A DNA stretch of 64,000 nt from Aeromicrobium terrae (lineage in GTDB: Bacteria; Actinomycetota; Actinomycetes; Propionibacteriales; Nocardioidaceae): positions 124,001-188,000 of the forward strand of contig NZ_VDUX01000005.1 of assembly GCF_008039565.1 (NCBI RefSeq), in the 5' to 3' direction. Below are positions 26,417 to 35,224 of the stretch, piece by piece. The position numbers and the translations under genes were made by a program. The notes below the pieces were generated by a model. The model was given only the letters and a program-made list of their open reading frames with translations. It did no database searches and had not been told where the DNA came from. Numbering within the stretch: position 1 is the first letter of the stretch; each line of letters begins with the position of its first letter.

Positions 26417-26422
26417 TACGTT
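26417..26422 (+). promoter_or_regulatory. Leaderless-type -10 element for the LuxR regulator
   Basis: TACGTT lies six bases before the GTG at 26429 and supports that start over the in-frame GTG at 26414. Confidence 0.58.
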
Positions 26423-26428
26423 CCACGC

Positions 26429-29002
26429 GTGGACCTGCTCGAACGCGAGCACTTCGTCACCGCGCTGCACGGCTACGCCGACGAGGCGGTGAGCGGCACC
26501 GGACGTCTCGTGATGGTCACCGGCGAGGCCGGCATCGGCAAGACGTCGCTTCTCGAGGTGTTCCGTGACGGCCGTCCCGACCTGCGATGGCTCTGGGGCG
26601 CGTGTGACGGCTCGTTCACGCCCCAGCCCCTGGGGCCGCTGCGCGAGATCGCCTTGTCGCTCGGCGGCGACCTGCTCGACCTGTTCGACACCGACGGCGA
26701 CCGGCGCCTCCTCTTCGAGGCGTTCCTCCGCGAGCTGGAGACGAGTGACCGTCCGACGGCGGTGGTCGTGGAGGACCTGCACTGGGCCGACGAGGCGACG
26801 CTGGACTGGTTGATGCACCTCGCGCGCCGGGTCGAGCGCGCGAGCACGCTCATCGTGGTCAGCTACCGCGACGACGAGCTCGGTGGCGACTCGGCCCTGC
26901 GCGGGGTGACAGGGGAGATCGCCCGGCACCGGTCCACGAGCCGCATGGCCCTCCCCGCGCTGACCGCCGCCGCCGTCGAGCAGCTCGCCGGTGCCGACGC
27001 CGAGCGCGTGCAGGAGCTGACGGGTGGCAACCCGTTCCTCATCCACGAGGCGCTGGACGTCGGTCTCGGCGAGGTCCCCGTGACCGTGAGCGATGTCGTG
27101 TCCGCACGCGCCGCTCGCCTGTCGTCCGACGCGCGGGCGCTGCTCGAGGCCGCCGCCGTCCTCGGCGGTCCTGCCGACGCGGAGCTTATCGGTCGGGTCG
27201 CCGGCACCGACCCGGTCGCCCTGGACGAGTGCGTGGTGACGGGCGTGCTCGTCGCCGAACCTGCGGGGCTCCGGTTCCGCCACGAGCTCACCCGGCTCGC
27301 CGTCGAGCGGCTGGTTCCGTGGCTCCGCCGATCGCAGCTGCACGCCGCGGCGCTCGCGGCGCTCGAGGCGCGCCCAGGGGCCGAGCCCGCGCGGCTCGCC
27401 CACCACGCCGAGGCCGCCGGCGACTCCGCCGCCACGTTGCGCCACGCCACGGCGGCGGCTCGCGACGCGGTCGCCCTCCGCTCGCACCGCGAGGCGGTCG
27501 TCCAGTATGAGCGTGCCCTCCGCGTGGCCCAGGACCTTCCGCTCGAGCAGCTGGCCGAGCTCGAGGAGGGTCTCGCCGAGGTGCTCGCCCTGCGCGACGA
27601 GTGGGAGCGGTCGCTCGTCCACCGCGAGCGGGCTGTCGCTCTGTCCCGCTCGTGCGCCGACGCCGAGTCGCTGGCCCGCAACCTGCGCCGGGAGGTCCAG
27701 GCCCTGTGGCGTCTCTGCCGCGGCGAGGCGGCGGAGCGGGCCGCAGACGAGCTCCTCGAGCTGGTTCGCGACGCCCCGGACAGCTACGAGCGCGCGATGG
27801 CGCTCTACTTCTGCGGCACCGGCTACGCGGGTGACGCCGAGCAGGCCGAGAAGATGACGGCGGAGGCGGCTCGTATCGCCGAGGACCTCCAGGACGACGT
27901 CCTGATCGCGCAGGTGCTGGTCGGCACAGGCTTCCTCCAGCTGAAGCAGGGCGACGGCACCGGCTGCCTGGACGCCCTGACCCGCAGTGCCGAGCTCGCG
28001 CGTCGATCGGGGGCCGACGCCCTGGCGGCGAACGCCTACACGAACCTGTACGCGATGGCGGCCGCCCAGATGCGGTTCGACGAGTACGAGCACGTCTACG
28101 GGGAGGGCATGGACTTCGCGCTCGACCGCGACATGCCCGTCTACGCGTTCTGCCTCAACGGTGCCCGCGCCCTCGTGCTCGCGCGGCGCGGTCGGCTCAC
28201 CGAGGCGATCGAGCTTGCGGCGCCGCTGGCCGTCGAGACGAAGTCACCGGTCAACCGCCTGACCATGCTGATCCCGCTGGCGATCTCGCGGTTCCGCCGC
28301 GGCGATCCGACCGCGACCACCGACCTCGCCGACCTGCTCGAGCTGGGCCGCGGCAACGGCGAGCCTGACGTGCAGCTGGAGATCGCGGCCGTCGTCGCGC
28401 AGGGAGCCTGGCTCACAGGTGACGCATCGTTGCTCGACGACGAGTTCTGGACCTGGGCCGGCCGGGTCGGGCAGGGCGACCCGTGGGAGGACGGCGATCT
28501 GCTGTCCTGGCTGCGCCGTCTCGGGCACGCCGTCGACCTCCCGCGGCCCGTGCCCCCGCCGTACTCGCTGGAGCTCGAGGGCCGCCACGCCGAGGCGGCC
28601 GACTGGTGGGGCGAGCACGGGTGCCCGTTTGAGGAGGCGCTCTGCTGGCTCGACAGCGGCGACCCGGCCTCGATGCGCAAGGCGCTCGCACGGTTCGACG
28701 AGCTGGGTGCGGAGCCGGCTGCCGCCATCACGCGCAGGGCGCTGCGCGACGCCGGCGAGCACGTCGTCCCGCGCGGCCCTCGGCGGTCGACGCGGGAGAA
28801 CCCGCACGGCCTCACGGCGCGCGAGGCCGAGGTGCTGGTGCTGCTGGAGCAGGGCCTCACCAACCAGGCCATCGCCCAGCGTCTCGTCATCTCGCCGCGG
28901 ACGGTGGACCACCACGTGTCGTCGGTGCTGGCGAAGCTCGGCGTCGCCTCGCGCACCGAGCTGGTGGCGCAACCTAGGCAGGTCGCGGCCCAACCTGGGT
29001 GA
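26429..29002 (+). CDS. Large ATP-binding LuxR-family regulator (LAL type)
   Basis: The 857-residue product has an N-terminal AAA-type ATPase with Walker [10 protein letters not shown] (about residues 32-40) and Walker [12 protein letters not shown] (about residues 110-120). A long helical TPR-like middle follows, and then a C-terminal LuxR helix-turn-helix ([20 protein letters not shown]). This is the MalT/LAL architecture of a transcription activator that responds to an unknown inducer. I chose GTG at 26429 because a TANNNT hexamer ends six bases earlier. A GTG 15 bases upstream is the alternative. A DUF4242 protein and a small secreted protein follow and may be co-regulated. Confidence 0.9.
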   Translation: MDLLEREHFVTALHGYADEAVSGTGRLVMVTGEAGIGKTSLLEVFRDGRPDLRWLWGACDGSFTPQPLGPLREIALSLGGDLLDLFDTDGDRRLLFEAFLRELETSDRPTAVVVEDLHWADEATLDWLMHLARRVERASTLIVVSYRDDELGGDSALRGVTGEIARHRSTSRMALPALTAAAVEQLAGADAERVQELTGGNPFLIHEALDVGLGEVPVTVSDVVSARAARLSSDARALLEAAAVLGGPADAELIGRVAGTDPVALDECVVTGVLVAEPAGLRFRHELTRLAVERLVPWLRRSQLHAAALAALEARPGAEPARLAHHAEAAGDSAATLRHATAAARDAVALRSHREAVVQYERALRVAQDLPLEQLAELEEGLAEVLALRDEWERSLVHRERAVALSRSCADAESLARNLRREVQALWRLCRGEAAERAADELLELVRDAPDSYERAMALYFCGTGYAGDAEQAEKMTAEAARIAEDLQDDVLIAQVLVGTGFLQLKQGDGTGCLDALTRSAELARRSGADALAANAYTNLYAMAAAQMRFDEYEHVYGEGMDFALDRDMPVYAFCLNGARALVLARRGRLTEAIELAAPLAVETKSPVNRLTMLIPLAISRFRRGDPTATTDLADLLELGRGNGEPDVQLEIAAVVAQGAWLTGDASLLDDEFWTWAGRVGQGDPWEDGDLLSWLRRLGHAVDLPRPVPPPYSLELEGRHAEAADWWGEHGCPFEEALCWLDSGDPASMRKALARFDELGAEPAAAITRRALRDAGEHVVPRGPRRSTRENPHGLTAREAEVLVLLEQGLTNQAIAQRLVISPRTVDHHVSSVLAKLGVASRTELVAQPRQVAAQPG

Positions 29003-29084
29003 CGCTCACCGAATCGGCGCACCCTCCCGCGCTGGTGGTCTGAGGTGACGGTCCCGACCGGGACCCCGAACCTCAGGAGGAACC

Positions 29085-29336
29085 ATGCCGCTCTTCATGG
29101 ACGTCCACTCGCTGGACGGTGGAGTCGCCTTCGACGACGTCGTCAAGGCCCACATGGCGGATCTGCAGACCCAGGACAAGCACGGCGTCAAGTACCTGCG
29201 TTACTGGGTGAACGAGGACGACGGCAAGATCTTCTGCCTCGTCGACGCCCCGACCGAGGACGCCGCGCACGCGGTGCACCGAGAGGCGCACGGACTCGTC
29301 GCAGACGAGATCCACGCCGTCCGAGAGGGGGCGTGA
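29085..29336 (+). CDS. DUF4242 family small protein
   Basis: This is an 83-residue ferredoxin-like-fold protein, with the family pattern MPLFMDVHSLDG, KYLRYWVNEDDGKIFCLVDA and AVHREAHGLVADEIHAV. Characterised relatives in Streptomyces bind nickel, but many annotations are only DUF4242. His residues 8, 23, 33, 62, 66 and 69 are available as metal ligands. It has one of the strongest ribosome sites of the window, AGGAGGAACC before ATG, and an 82-base gap after the LuxR regulator. Confidence 0.85.
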   Translation: MPLFMDVHSLDGGVAFDDVVKAHMADLQTQDKHGVKYLRYWVNEDDGKIFCLVDAPTEDAAHAVHREAHGLVADEIHAVREGA

Positions 29337-29337
29337 G

Positions 29338-29583
29338 ATGAGCACCGCGCCGTCTCGTCGCCGAGCCGTCCTGGCGACCGCCGCCCTGATCGTCTCCGCG
29401 GTCCTCTCGGCGTCCGCGGCGACCGCACGACCGGACGGGGGTCCGGCCAAGGTCCAGCCCCACGGCGCAGCCTCGGACACGTCCGGCTACCCCTGCTACA
29501 GCCACCGAGACGCGGTGGCCGACGGCGAGCTGCACTTCCCGGTGTCGCTCTGCCACCCGCTGCGGTCGACCTCGTCGTCGTAG
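29338..29583 (+). CDS. Small secreted protein
   Basis: This 81-residue product starts one base after the DUF4242 stop (TGAGATG), so the two genes are coupled. It has a signal peptide (basic RRR, then LATAALIVSAVLSASAATA), with probable cleavage near residue 30. The mature part of about 50 residues contains two cysteines (GYPCYSHRD and VSLCHPL) that could form a disulfide. I recognise no family. The coding frame is supported by the coupling and the signal peptide, not by homology. Confidence 0.6.
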   Translation: MSTAPSRRRAVLATAALIVSAVLSASAATARPDGGPAKVQPHGAASDTSGYPCYSHRDAVADGELHFPVSLCHPLRSTSSS

Positions 29584-29589
29584 CCCGGG

Positions 29590-30087
29590 TCAGCGGGTGC
29601 GGCGCTGCTCGAGGAGGCGGACGGCCTCCTCGACCTTCGCGCCGTAGTCGCCGGCGAGGGCCTTCTCGCGGATCTTCTCGAGCTGCGCCTTGCGGTCCTC
29701 CGGGTCGGCGTTCACCAACGCGCGGACGTCGTCCTGGAGGTCGTCGGGCAGGAGGGCGAACGCGGGGGTCCGCTCCAGGTCCTTCGTGTCGAACCCCTTG
29801 AACCCGAACCCGCGGTCGAAGCCGTGGCCGCGCAGCCCGGGCGGACCGGCACCGTCCGGGCCCCGGCCACGGAAGCCGCGGTCCTTCAATTCCTTCAGGT
29901 CCTTGCGCATCTCCTTGCGGAGCTCCTTGCGCACCTTCGTCCGGTCATGGTCGTGGTGACGCACGACCATCGCGACGTCCTTGGTGTGGTCGGACGACGG
30001 AGCCGAGGCGATGCCCGCGCCGGCGGCGACCGCCACGGCGAGCGCGAGGGCGCCGAGGGGGATCGCGGGGGCGAACGATCTGGGCAC
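29590..30087 (-). CDS. Secreted charged helical protein, unknown function
   Basis: The 165-residue product has a hydrophobic N terminus (residues 1-29, ending AGAGIASA) that is a signal peptide or anchor. A strongly charged helical stretch KVRKELRKEMRKDLKELKDR follows, then a Gly/Phe/Arg-rich middle (GFDRGFGFKGFD). The C-terminal helical domain is LPDDLQDDVRALVNADPEDR. No family is recognised; an HHDHD patch precedes the helix. I chose GTG at 30087 because TACGCT lies six bases upstream; the open frame to 30237 is longer but has no support. Confidence 0.7.
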   Translation of the reverse strand: MPRSFAPAIPLGALALAVAVAAGAGIASAPSSDHTKDVAMVVRHHDHDRTKVRKELRKEMRKDLKELKDRGFRGRGPDGAGPPGLRGHGFDRGFGFKGFDTKDLERTPAFALLPDDLQDDVRALVNADPEDRKAQLEKIREKALAGDYGAKVEEAVRLLEQRRTR

Positions 30088-30093
30088 GGTCCC

Positions 30094-30099
30094 AGCGTA
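30094..30099 (-). promoter_or_regulatory. Leaderless-type -10 element for the charged secreted protein
   Basis: TACGCT on the minus strand lies six bases before the GTG at 30087. The divergent pyrD -10 begins only 21 bases away. Confidence 0.6.
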
Positions 30100-30119
30100 C
30101 GTCGCGGCCGGGGCGTCGA

Positions 30120-30125
30120 TAGCCT
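30120..30125 (+). promoter_or_regulatory. Leaderless-type -10 element for pyrD
   Basis: TAGCCT lies six bases before the GTG start of pyrD, with no Shine-Dalgarno sequence. Confidence 0.62.
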
Positions 30126-30131
30126 GATCAC

Positions 30132-31157
30132 GTGATTCGCGGACCGGCGTACGACGCGTTCTTCCGCTCCGTGTTCGCCGGCATGGACCCCGAGTCCGCC
30201 CACCACAAGGCCTTCGCCGCCATCCGTGCCGCGGCACCCGTCACCCGGCGGGTGGTCCGCGTCCCCGCCTCGCCGCGCACTGTGATGGGCATCGAGTTCC
30301 CGCACGCGTTCGGCCTGGCCGCGGGCTTCGACAAGAACGCGCGCGCCGTCCCCGGCCTGCTCGGACTGGGCTTCGGCCACGTCGAGATCGGCACCGTCAC
30401 GGCGCGACCGCAGCCGGGCAACCCCAAGCCGCGCCTCGTCCGGCTGGTCGACGACCGTGCGGTCGTCAACCGGATGGGCTTCAACAACGACGGCGCCGCG
30501 GAGGTCGCCAGCCGCCTGCACCGGCTGCGCCGCCGGGCCGTCGGACGCGACGCCGTCATTGGTGTGAACATCGGCAAGACGAAGATCACGCCGGTGGAGC
30601 ACGCGGTCGACGACTACGTCGAGAGCGCCCGCCTCCTCGCGCCCTACGCCAGCTACCTCGTCGTGAACGTCTCCAGCCCCAACACCCCGGGCCTGCGCGA
30701 CCTGCAGTCCGTCGACGCGCTCCGGCCGATCCTCGCCGCGGTGCGCGACGTCGTCGGCACGGTCCCCTTGGTGGTGAAGATCGCCCCGGACCTCGCCGAC
30801 GAGGACGTCGACGCTGTCGCCGACCTGGCCCTCGAGCTCGAGCTCGCCGGCATCAGCGCCACCAACACCACCGTCGACCGCCCGGACTCGCTCACCACCC
30901 CGAGGGCCGAGATCGAGGCCGCTGGACCGGGCGGCCTCTCCGGTCCGGTCCTGGCGCCCCGGGCCACGGAGGTGCTGGTGCGCCTCCGCGACCGCGTGGG
31001 GGACCGGCTCGCGCTGATCGGCGTCGGCGGGGTCGCGACGCCCGAGGACGTCCGTGCCCGCCTCGACGCCGGCGCCGACCTCGTGCAGGCCTACACCGGG
31101 TTCATCTACGGGGGTCCGGCGTGGCCGGCGCGGATGGCCTGCGCCGCCCACCGCTGA
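30132..31157 (+). CDS. pyrD: Dihydroorotate dehydrogenase (quinone), class 2
   Basis: PyrD oxidises dihydroorotate to orotate in pyrimidine synthesis and passes electrons to membrane quinone, here probably menaquinone. The 341-residue product has the class 2 N-terminal helical extension (about residues 1-40), [20 protein letters not shown], the catalytic-serine loop [14 protein letters not shown], and NTTVDRP and [12 protein letters not shown] near the FMN phosphate site. The GTG start at 30132 is probably leaderless. Its 3' end overlaps the convergent MFS gene by 56 bases. Confidence 0.95.
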   Translation: MIRGPAYDAFFRSVFAGMDPESAHHKAFAAIRAAAPVTRRVVRVPASPRTVMGIEFPHAFGLAAGFDKNARAVPGLLGLGFGHVEIGTVTARPQPGNPKPRLVRLVDDRAVVNRMGFNNDGAAEVASRLHRLRRRAVGRDAVIGVNIGKTKITPVEHAVDDYVESARLLAPYASYLVVNVSSPNTPGLRDLQSVDALRPILAAVRDVVGTVPLVVKIAPDLADEDVDAVADLALELELAGISATNTTVDRPDSLTTPRAEIEAAGPGGLSGPVLAPRATEVLVRLRDRVGDRLALIGVGGVATPEDVRARLDAGADLVQAYTGFIYGGPAWPARMACAAHR

Positions 31158-32631
31158 ACGCGATCACTGCGGCCACCGCCAGCAGCGCCGCCCCCGCCAC
31201 TGCCGCGGCGTCGAGACCCTGGATGAACGCGTGCCGTGCCGCCTCGACGACCGGTCCCGCGAGCCGGTCCGGCAGCGAGGCGGCAAGGCCGACCGCCCCG
31301 GCCAGCGAGTCCCCGGCGGGTCCGTCCGACGTCCCGCCCGGCAGGTGGGCCGCCGCGTCGCTCCGGTAGGCGACGGCCGCGACGCTGCCCAGGACCGCGA
31401 TGCCGAGCGCGCCGCCCAGCTCCTGGGCGGCCTCGCCCAGCGCGGCACCCGCGCCGGCCTCGGCGGGGTCGAGCACCGCCAGCACTGCGTCCGAGCAGAT
31501 CGTCATCGTGACCACGCTGCCGGCGGCCAGCACGCCGGCCCCGACCAGGATCGTGGCGAGTGCGTCGTGCGAGGCGATGACCGCGAAGCCCACCACCCCC
31601 GCGGCCAGCCCGACCCCGGCCGCACGCGCCCGGCCCAGCCGCTCGGCGAGGACCGGAGCCAGGGGCGCCACCGCCCCGACGGCGAGCGCCGGCGCGAGGC
31701 TCCACAGCGCGGCGACGAACGGGCTGTACCCGAGCACGAGCTGCAGGTAGGCGGTCATGAAGACGGCGTTGCCGATCAGCGCGAACGAGCAGACGAGGTT
31801 GCCGCCGATCGCGGCGAGGTACGCGCGGGACCGGAGCAGTCGCGGGTCGATCATCGGGGCCGCGGCGGTGCGCTGCCGATGCACGAACAGCACCGCGAGC
31901 ACGACGCCGACGACGATCGCACCGAGGCGTGAGGGAGCGAAGCCCTCGGCGGCCCACTGCTTCACGCCGTAGACGGTCGGCAGCACGGCACCGAGCGACA
32001 GCGCGGACCCGAGGAGGTCGAAGCGGGTGCCGGGACGGCCGGGAGTCCGCGGCAGGAGGATCGGCCCGGCGATCACGAGGAGCGCCATCGCCGGCAGGTT
32101 GACGAGGAACACCGAGCCCCAGGCGAAGTGCTCGAGCAGTACGCCGCTGAGCACCGGCCCGAGGGCGACGCCGGCGGTCATGATCCCGGTCCACGCCGCG
32201 ACGGCCCGCGAGCGCTCCCGGTCGTCCGGGAACAGGGTGCGGACCATCGAGAGGGTCGACGGCATCAGCGTCGCGCCGCCCAGCCCGAGCACCGCCCGCG
32301 CGGCGATGAGCTGCTCCGGCGTCTGTGAGACGGCCGCCCCCACGGACGTCGCGGAGAAGGCGACGGCCCCGATGAGCAGGAGGCGACGCGCGCCGATCCG
32401 GTCGGCCACGGCGCCCATCGTCACGAGCAGCCCGGCGAGCACGAAGCCGTAGACGTCGAAGATCCAGAGCTGCTGGGTCGCGGACGCGTGCAGGTCCTCG
32501 CTGATCTGGGGGACGGCGAAGTAGAGGATCGACACGTCCATCGACACCAGGAGCAGCGGCAGTGCCAGCACGCCGAACGCGGTCCACGCCCGCCGGCGGT
32601 CGAGGTGCCGATCGGTCATTGTGTAGGTCAT
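31102..32631 (-). CDS. MFS multidrug exporter, DHA2 (14-helix) type
   Basis: This is a 509-residue major facilitator protein with about 14 helices. Visible motifs are [18 protein letters not shown] in the first helix region, the loop motif [19 protein letters not shown] and motif C-like [20 protein letters not shown], typical of QacA/EmrB-like drug exporters. I chose ATG at 32631 because TACATT lies six bases upstream. An in-frame ATG at 32667 would lie within the promoter and operator region. It is divergent from a TetR gene, the usual arrangement for a locally repressed exporter. Confidence 0.92.
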   Translation of the reverse strand: MTYTMTDRHLDRRRAWTAFGVLALPLLLVSMDVSILYFAVPQISEDLHASATQQLWIFDVYGFVLAGLLVTMGAVADRIGARRLLLIGAVAFSATSVGAAVSQTPEQLIAARAVLGLGGATLMPSTLSMVRTLFPDDRERSRAVAAWTGIMTAGVALGPVLSGVLLEHFAWGSVFLVNLPAMALLVIAGPILLPRTPGRPGTRFDLLGSALSLGAVLPTVYGVKQWAAEGFAPSRLGAIVVGVVLAVLFVHRQRTAAAPMIDPRLLRSRAYLAAIGGNLVCSFALIGNAVFMTAYLQLVLGYSPFVAALWSLAPALAVGAVAPLAPVLAERLGRARAAGVGLAAGVVGFAVIASHDALATILVGAGVLAAGSVVTMTICSDAVLAVLDPAEAGAGAALGEAAQELGGALGIAVLGSVAAVAYRSDAAAHLPGGTSDGPAGDSLAGAVGLAASLPDRLAGPVVEAARHAFIQGLDAAAVAGAALLAVAAVIAFSGGRRRPSAPATPDPRR

Positions 32632-32637
32632 AAACAG

Positions 32638-32643
32638 AATGTA
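32638..32643 (-). promoter_or_regulatory. Leaderless-type -10 element for the MFS exporter
   Basis: TACATT on the minus strand lies six bases before the ATG at 32631 and overlaps the palindrome that probably binds the TetR regulator. Confidence 0.6.
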
Positions 32644-32663
32644 GACACAAAATGGTCTATGAT
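32642..32663. promoter_or_regulatory. Candidate TetR operator and tetR -10 element
   Basis: TAGAC (32642-32646) and GTCTA (32655-32659) form an inverted repeat with an 8-base spacer, between the exporter and regulator starts. A consensus-like -10, TATGAT, occupies 32658-32663 on the plus strand for tetR. A dimeric repressor bound here would cover both promoters. Confidence 0.5.
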
Positions 32664-32690
32664 ACAAACAGTTTCTTCCGAGGAGTGCGC

Positions 32691-33392
32691 ATGGCCGACG
32701 AGTCGACGTTGCCGCGGGGCGTCCGCGCGCTGTGGCACGGCCCCGAGACCGGCCGCCGAGGACCGAAGCCCACCACCTCGGTCCAGGAGATCGCCGAGCA
32801 CGCGATCGCCCTGGCGGACGCCGAGGGCCTGGAGGCGGCGTCGCTCGCCGCGGTCGCCTCGCGGCTCGGCCTCACGACGATGTCCCTGTACCGGTACGTC
32901 GACTCCCGCGACGACCTGCGCGCGGTGATGGTCGACGTCGCCATGGGGCCGCTGACCCTCACCCGCCGGAGCTGGCGGCGACGGCTGGAGGAGTGGGCCC
33001 ACGCCGACTTCGCTCAGCTGATGGCCCACCCGTGGATCCTCGACGTGCATGACCCCGAGCCGCCGGTCGGGCCGAACATGCTCGCCTGGACCGACGCCGG
33101 CATGGGCGTCCTGCTCGACGCCGGGCTCGACCCGCAGACCGCGTCGTCGAGCCTGTTGGCGGTCGACGGGCTCGCGCGCCACAGTGCCCAGATCGTGCGT
33201 CAGTACTCCGTGTCCGGCGCCGACGCCGCGTGGGCCAACCGCCTCCGCGAGGTCGTCGACGCCGACCGGCTGCCGGCGCTGCACGCCGTGCTCACGGCCG
33301 GCGCGCTCGAGGACGAGGACGGTCTGGAGACCGACCTCGACGTCGGCCTGGGGCTGCTGCTGGACGGGATCGCGGCCCGCCTGGAGCGGTGA
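32691..33392 (+). CDS. TetR-family transcriptional regulator
   Basis: The 233-residue product has an N-terminal helix-turn-helix, ALADAEGLEAASLAAVASRL and TTMSLYRYVDSRDDL (about residues 40-80). A ligand-binding domain follows, containing SWRRRLEEWAHADF, of the TetR_C type. I chose ATG at 32691, preceded by AGGAG at 32681-32685. The reading frame extends upstream to 32652 through the operator, which is unlikely to be translated. It probably represses the divergent exporter and itself. Confidence 0.9.
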   Translation: MADESTLPRGVRALWHGPETGRRGPKPTTSVQEIAEHAIALADAEGLEAASLAAVASRLGLTTMSLYRYVDSRDDLRAVMVDVAMGPLTLTRRSWRRRLEEWAHADFAQLMAHPWILDVHDPEPPVGPNMLAWTDAGMGVLLDAGLDPQTASSSLLAVDGLARHSAQIVRQYSVSGADAAWANRLREVVDADRLPALHAVLTAGALEDEDGLETDLDVGLGLLLDGIAARLER

Positions 33393-33403
33393 ACCGAGCC
33401 GGA

Positions 33404-33433
33404 TTGGGAGTTCGCGCACCGACCCGGTATCTT
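33404..33433 (+). promoter_or_regulatory. Promoter for tRNA-Thr (and downstream genes)
   Basis: TTGGGA at 33404-33409 and TATCTT at 33428-33433 are separated by 18 bases. The predicted start, near 33440, is a few bases before the mature tRNA. Confidence 0.65.
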
Positions 33434-33446
33434 TGACCGTCGGCGC

Positions 33447-33519
33447 GCCCCTTTAGCTCAGTCGGCAGAGCGTTTCCATGGTAAGGAAAAGGTCTACGGT
33501 TCGATTCCGTAAAGGGGCT
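33447..33519 (+). tRNA. tRNA-Thr (anticodon GGT)
   Basis: The acceptor GCCCCTT pairs with AAGGGGC at 33512-33518, followed by discriminator T. The anticodon stem-loop is TTTCC-ATGGTAA-GGAAA, and the T arm is TACGG-TTCGATT-CCGTA. CCA is not encoded. Confidence 0.96.
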
Positions 33520-33549
33520 CTGGGCTGCGAGTACATGTCGTGGCTCCCT

Positions 33550-33626
33550 GGCGGGGTAGCTCAGGTGGTTAGAGCACACGGCTCATAATCGTGGTGTCGC
33601 GGGTTCGAGTCCCGCCCCCGCTACCA
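33550..33626 (+). tRNA. tRNA-Met (anticodon CAT)
   Basis: The anticodon stem-loop is CACGG-CTCATAA-TCGTG. The T arm is GCGGG-TTCGAGT-CCCGC. The acceptor stem is GGCGGGG with CCCCGCT, ending in an encoded CCA (33624-33626). The ordinary acceptor stem closure (G1 opposite T72 wobble), without the three-G:C-pair initiator anticodon stem, points to the elongator. Confidence 0.93.
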
Positions 33627-33675
33627 AGTAGCACAGCTACCAGCATGACTTGACCCGAGAAGAAGAGGCTGACCC

Positions 33676-33846
33676 GTGGCGAGCAAGAGCTCCGACGTTC
33701 GACCCAAGATCACCTTGGCTTGCACCGTGTGCAAGGAGCGCAACTACATCACCAAGAAGAACCGTCGCAACGACCCCGATCGTCTCGACCTCAAGAAGTA
33801 CTGCCCGCGCTGCAAGACGCACACGGAGCACCGCGAGACCCGCTGA
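33676..33846 (+). CDS. rpmG: 50S ribosomal protein L33
   Basis: L33 is a 56-residue ribosomal protein: start GTG at 33676, TGA at 33844-33846. The sequence contains the L33 core [20 protein letters not shown], then [19 protein letters not shown] and HTEHRETR. Both CxxC pairs are present, so this is the zinc-binding form. An AGAGG lies eight bases before the start. Zinc-binding and zinc-free L33 paralogues often coexist in actinobacteria; only this copy is in the window. Two tRNAs precede it, the conserved gene order in the phylum. Confidence 0.95.
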   Translation: MASKSSDVRPKITLACTVCKERNYITKKNRRNDPDRLDLKKYCPRCKTHTEHRETR

Positions 33847-33853
33847 CGCGCCC

Positions 33854-33859
33854 TAGGCT
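33854..33859 (+). promoter_or_regulatory. Leaderless-type -10 element for murB
   Basis: TAGGCT lies seven bases before the murB ATG, in the 20-base gap after rpmG. Confidence 0.65.
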
Positions 33860-33866
33860 GCGTCTC

Positions 33867-34886
33867 ATGGACCTGGCCGAGCTGACGACGCTGCGGCTCG
33901 GCGGCCCGGCCCGCCAGGTGGTCGAGGCCACCACCGAGGCCGACCTGATCGACGCCGTCCGTGTCGTCGACGAAGCCGGCGATCCGCTGCTGCTCGTCGC
34001 CGGGGGCAGCAACCTCGTCGTGGCCGACGCCGGCTTCGACGGCACCGTCGTGCGCGTGCTGACGCGCGGCGTCGCGGTCGACGCCGACGCCTGCAGCGGC
34101 GCGATGGTCACCGTCCAGGCCGGCGAGCCGTGGGACCCGTTCGTCGAGCGCGCGGTCCGCGAGGGCTGGGTCGGGGTCGAGGCCCTGTCCGGCATCCCGG
34201 GCTCGGTCGGAGCGACGCCCATCCAGAACGTCGGCGCCTACGGCCAGGAGGTCGCGCAGACGATCGCCTCCGTCCGCGTCTACGACCGCTTCGACCGCGC
34301 CGTCCGCACCATCGCCGCCGCCGACTGCGGCTTCACGTACCGCAGCAGCCGCTTCAAGGCCGAGCCGCACCGCTTCGTCGTGCTCACCGTGTCCTTCCAG
34401 CTGCCGCTCGGCGACCTCGGTGCCCCGATCGCGTACGCCGAGCTGGCCCGCACCCTGGGCGTCGAGGTGGGGGAGCGCGTCCCGGCCGCCGACGTGCGGG
34501 AGGCCGTCCTGTCCCTGCGCCGCGGCAAGGGCATGGTGCTCGACCCCGACGATCACGACACCTGGAGCGCCGGCTCGTTCTTCACCAACCCGGTCCTCTC
34601 CGCGGTCGACGCGGAGGCGCTGCCCGAGGGTGCGCCGCGCTTCGCCCAGCCCGACGGCACGGTGAAGACCAGCGCCGCCTGGCTGATCGAGCGGGCCGGC
34701 TTCACCCGCGGCCACGGCACCGATCGTGTGGCCCTGTCGAGCAAGCACACGCTCGCCGTCACCAACCGCGGCGGCGCCACCACTGACGCCCTCCTCGCCC
34801 TCGCCCGGGAGGTGCGCGACGGCGTCCGCGACGCCTTCGGCGTCACGCTCGTGCCCGAGCCCGTGCTGGTGGGCGTCTCGCTCTAG
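33867..34886 (+). CDS. murB: UDP-N-acetylenolpyruvoylglucosamine reductase, MurB type I
   Basis: MurB reduces the enolpyruvyl group of UDP-GlcNAc-enolpyruvate with NADPH and FAD to give UDP-MurNAc for peptidoglycan. The 339-residue product has TTLRLGGPAR at the N terminus, the FAD-binding VAGGSNLVVADAGFDG, SGIPGSVGATPIQNVGAYGQ, and the catalytic-serine segment SAGSFFTNPV (about residues 233-242). The internal insertion region RTIAAADCGFTYRSSRFK fits type I enzymes. It converges with a membrane-protein gene; the ends overlap by four bases. Confidence 0.96.
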   Translation: MDLAELTTLRLGGPARQVVEATTEADLIDAVRVVDEAGDPLLLVAGGSNLVVADAGFDGTVVRVLTRGVAVDADACSGAMVTVQAGEPWDPFVERAVREGWVGVEALSGIPGSVGATPIQNVGAYGQEVAQTIASVRVYDRFDRAVRTIAAADCGFTYRSSRFKAEPHRFVVLTVSFQLPLGDLGAPIAYAELARTLGVEVGERVPAADVREAVLSLRRGKGMVLDPDDHDTWSAGSFFTNPVLSAVDAEALPEGAPRFAQPDGTVKTSAAWLIERAGFTRGHGTDRVALSSKHTLAVTNRGGATTDALLALAREVRDGVRDAFGVTLVPEPVLVGVSL

Positions 34887-35224
34887 TACCCGCTGCTGAC
34901 GTGGGTCACGAGCACCAGGCCGAGGGCGCTGATCCCGAGCGTCAGGGTCAGGATCAGCAGCAGGGACGTGCTGATGATGCCGAGGGTGAGGCCGGCCGTG
35001 GCCTGCGACCGGCCGCCCCACCGGCCGGGGTCGGCATCGATCTCACGCCGAGCGGACGCCGCCAGGTAGACGGCCAGCGGACCGAGGGCCGTCGGCAGCA
35101 CGATGATCACGCCGACCAGCGACACGATGCCTACGGCGAGTGCCGCGGTCGCTCGCGGGTGGTGCCTGAGCGCGACCGGGCGCTGCTCCGGCTGCACCGG
35201 ATAGCGCGGCAACGGCTCCGTCAC
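34883..35224 (-). CDS. DUF4190-like small membrane protein
   Basis: This 113-residue protein has a cytosolic N terminus (PRYPVQPEQRPVALRHHPRA), then a long hydrophobic region ALAVGIVSLVGVIIVLPTAL. A polar loop AASARREIDADPGRWGGRSQ and a second long hydrophobic region follow. This two-hairpin pattern with a polar middle is that of the DUF4190 family; function unknown. The GTG at 35224 overlaps the adenosine deaminase stop by four bases, making it the last gene of a three-gene minus-strand operon. Confidence 0.75.
   Translation of the reverse strand: MTEPLPRYPVQPEQRPVALRHHPRATAALAVGIVSLVGVIIVLPTALGPLAVYLAASARREIDADPGRWGGRSQATAGLTLGIISTSLLLILTLTLGISALGLVLVTHVSSGY

Noticed and set aside
33667-34886. 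Longer murB start inside rpmG (frame from 33720)
   Set aside because: The frame overlaps L33 in another phase; the ATG at 33867 is preceded by a well-placed -10 hexamer and gives a normal MurB N terminus.
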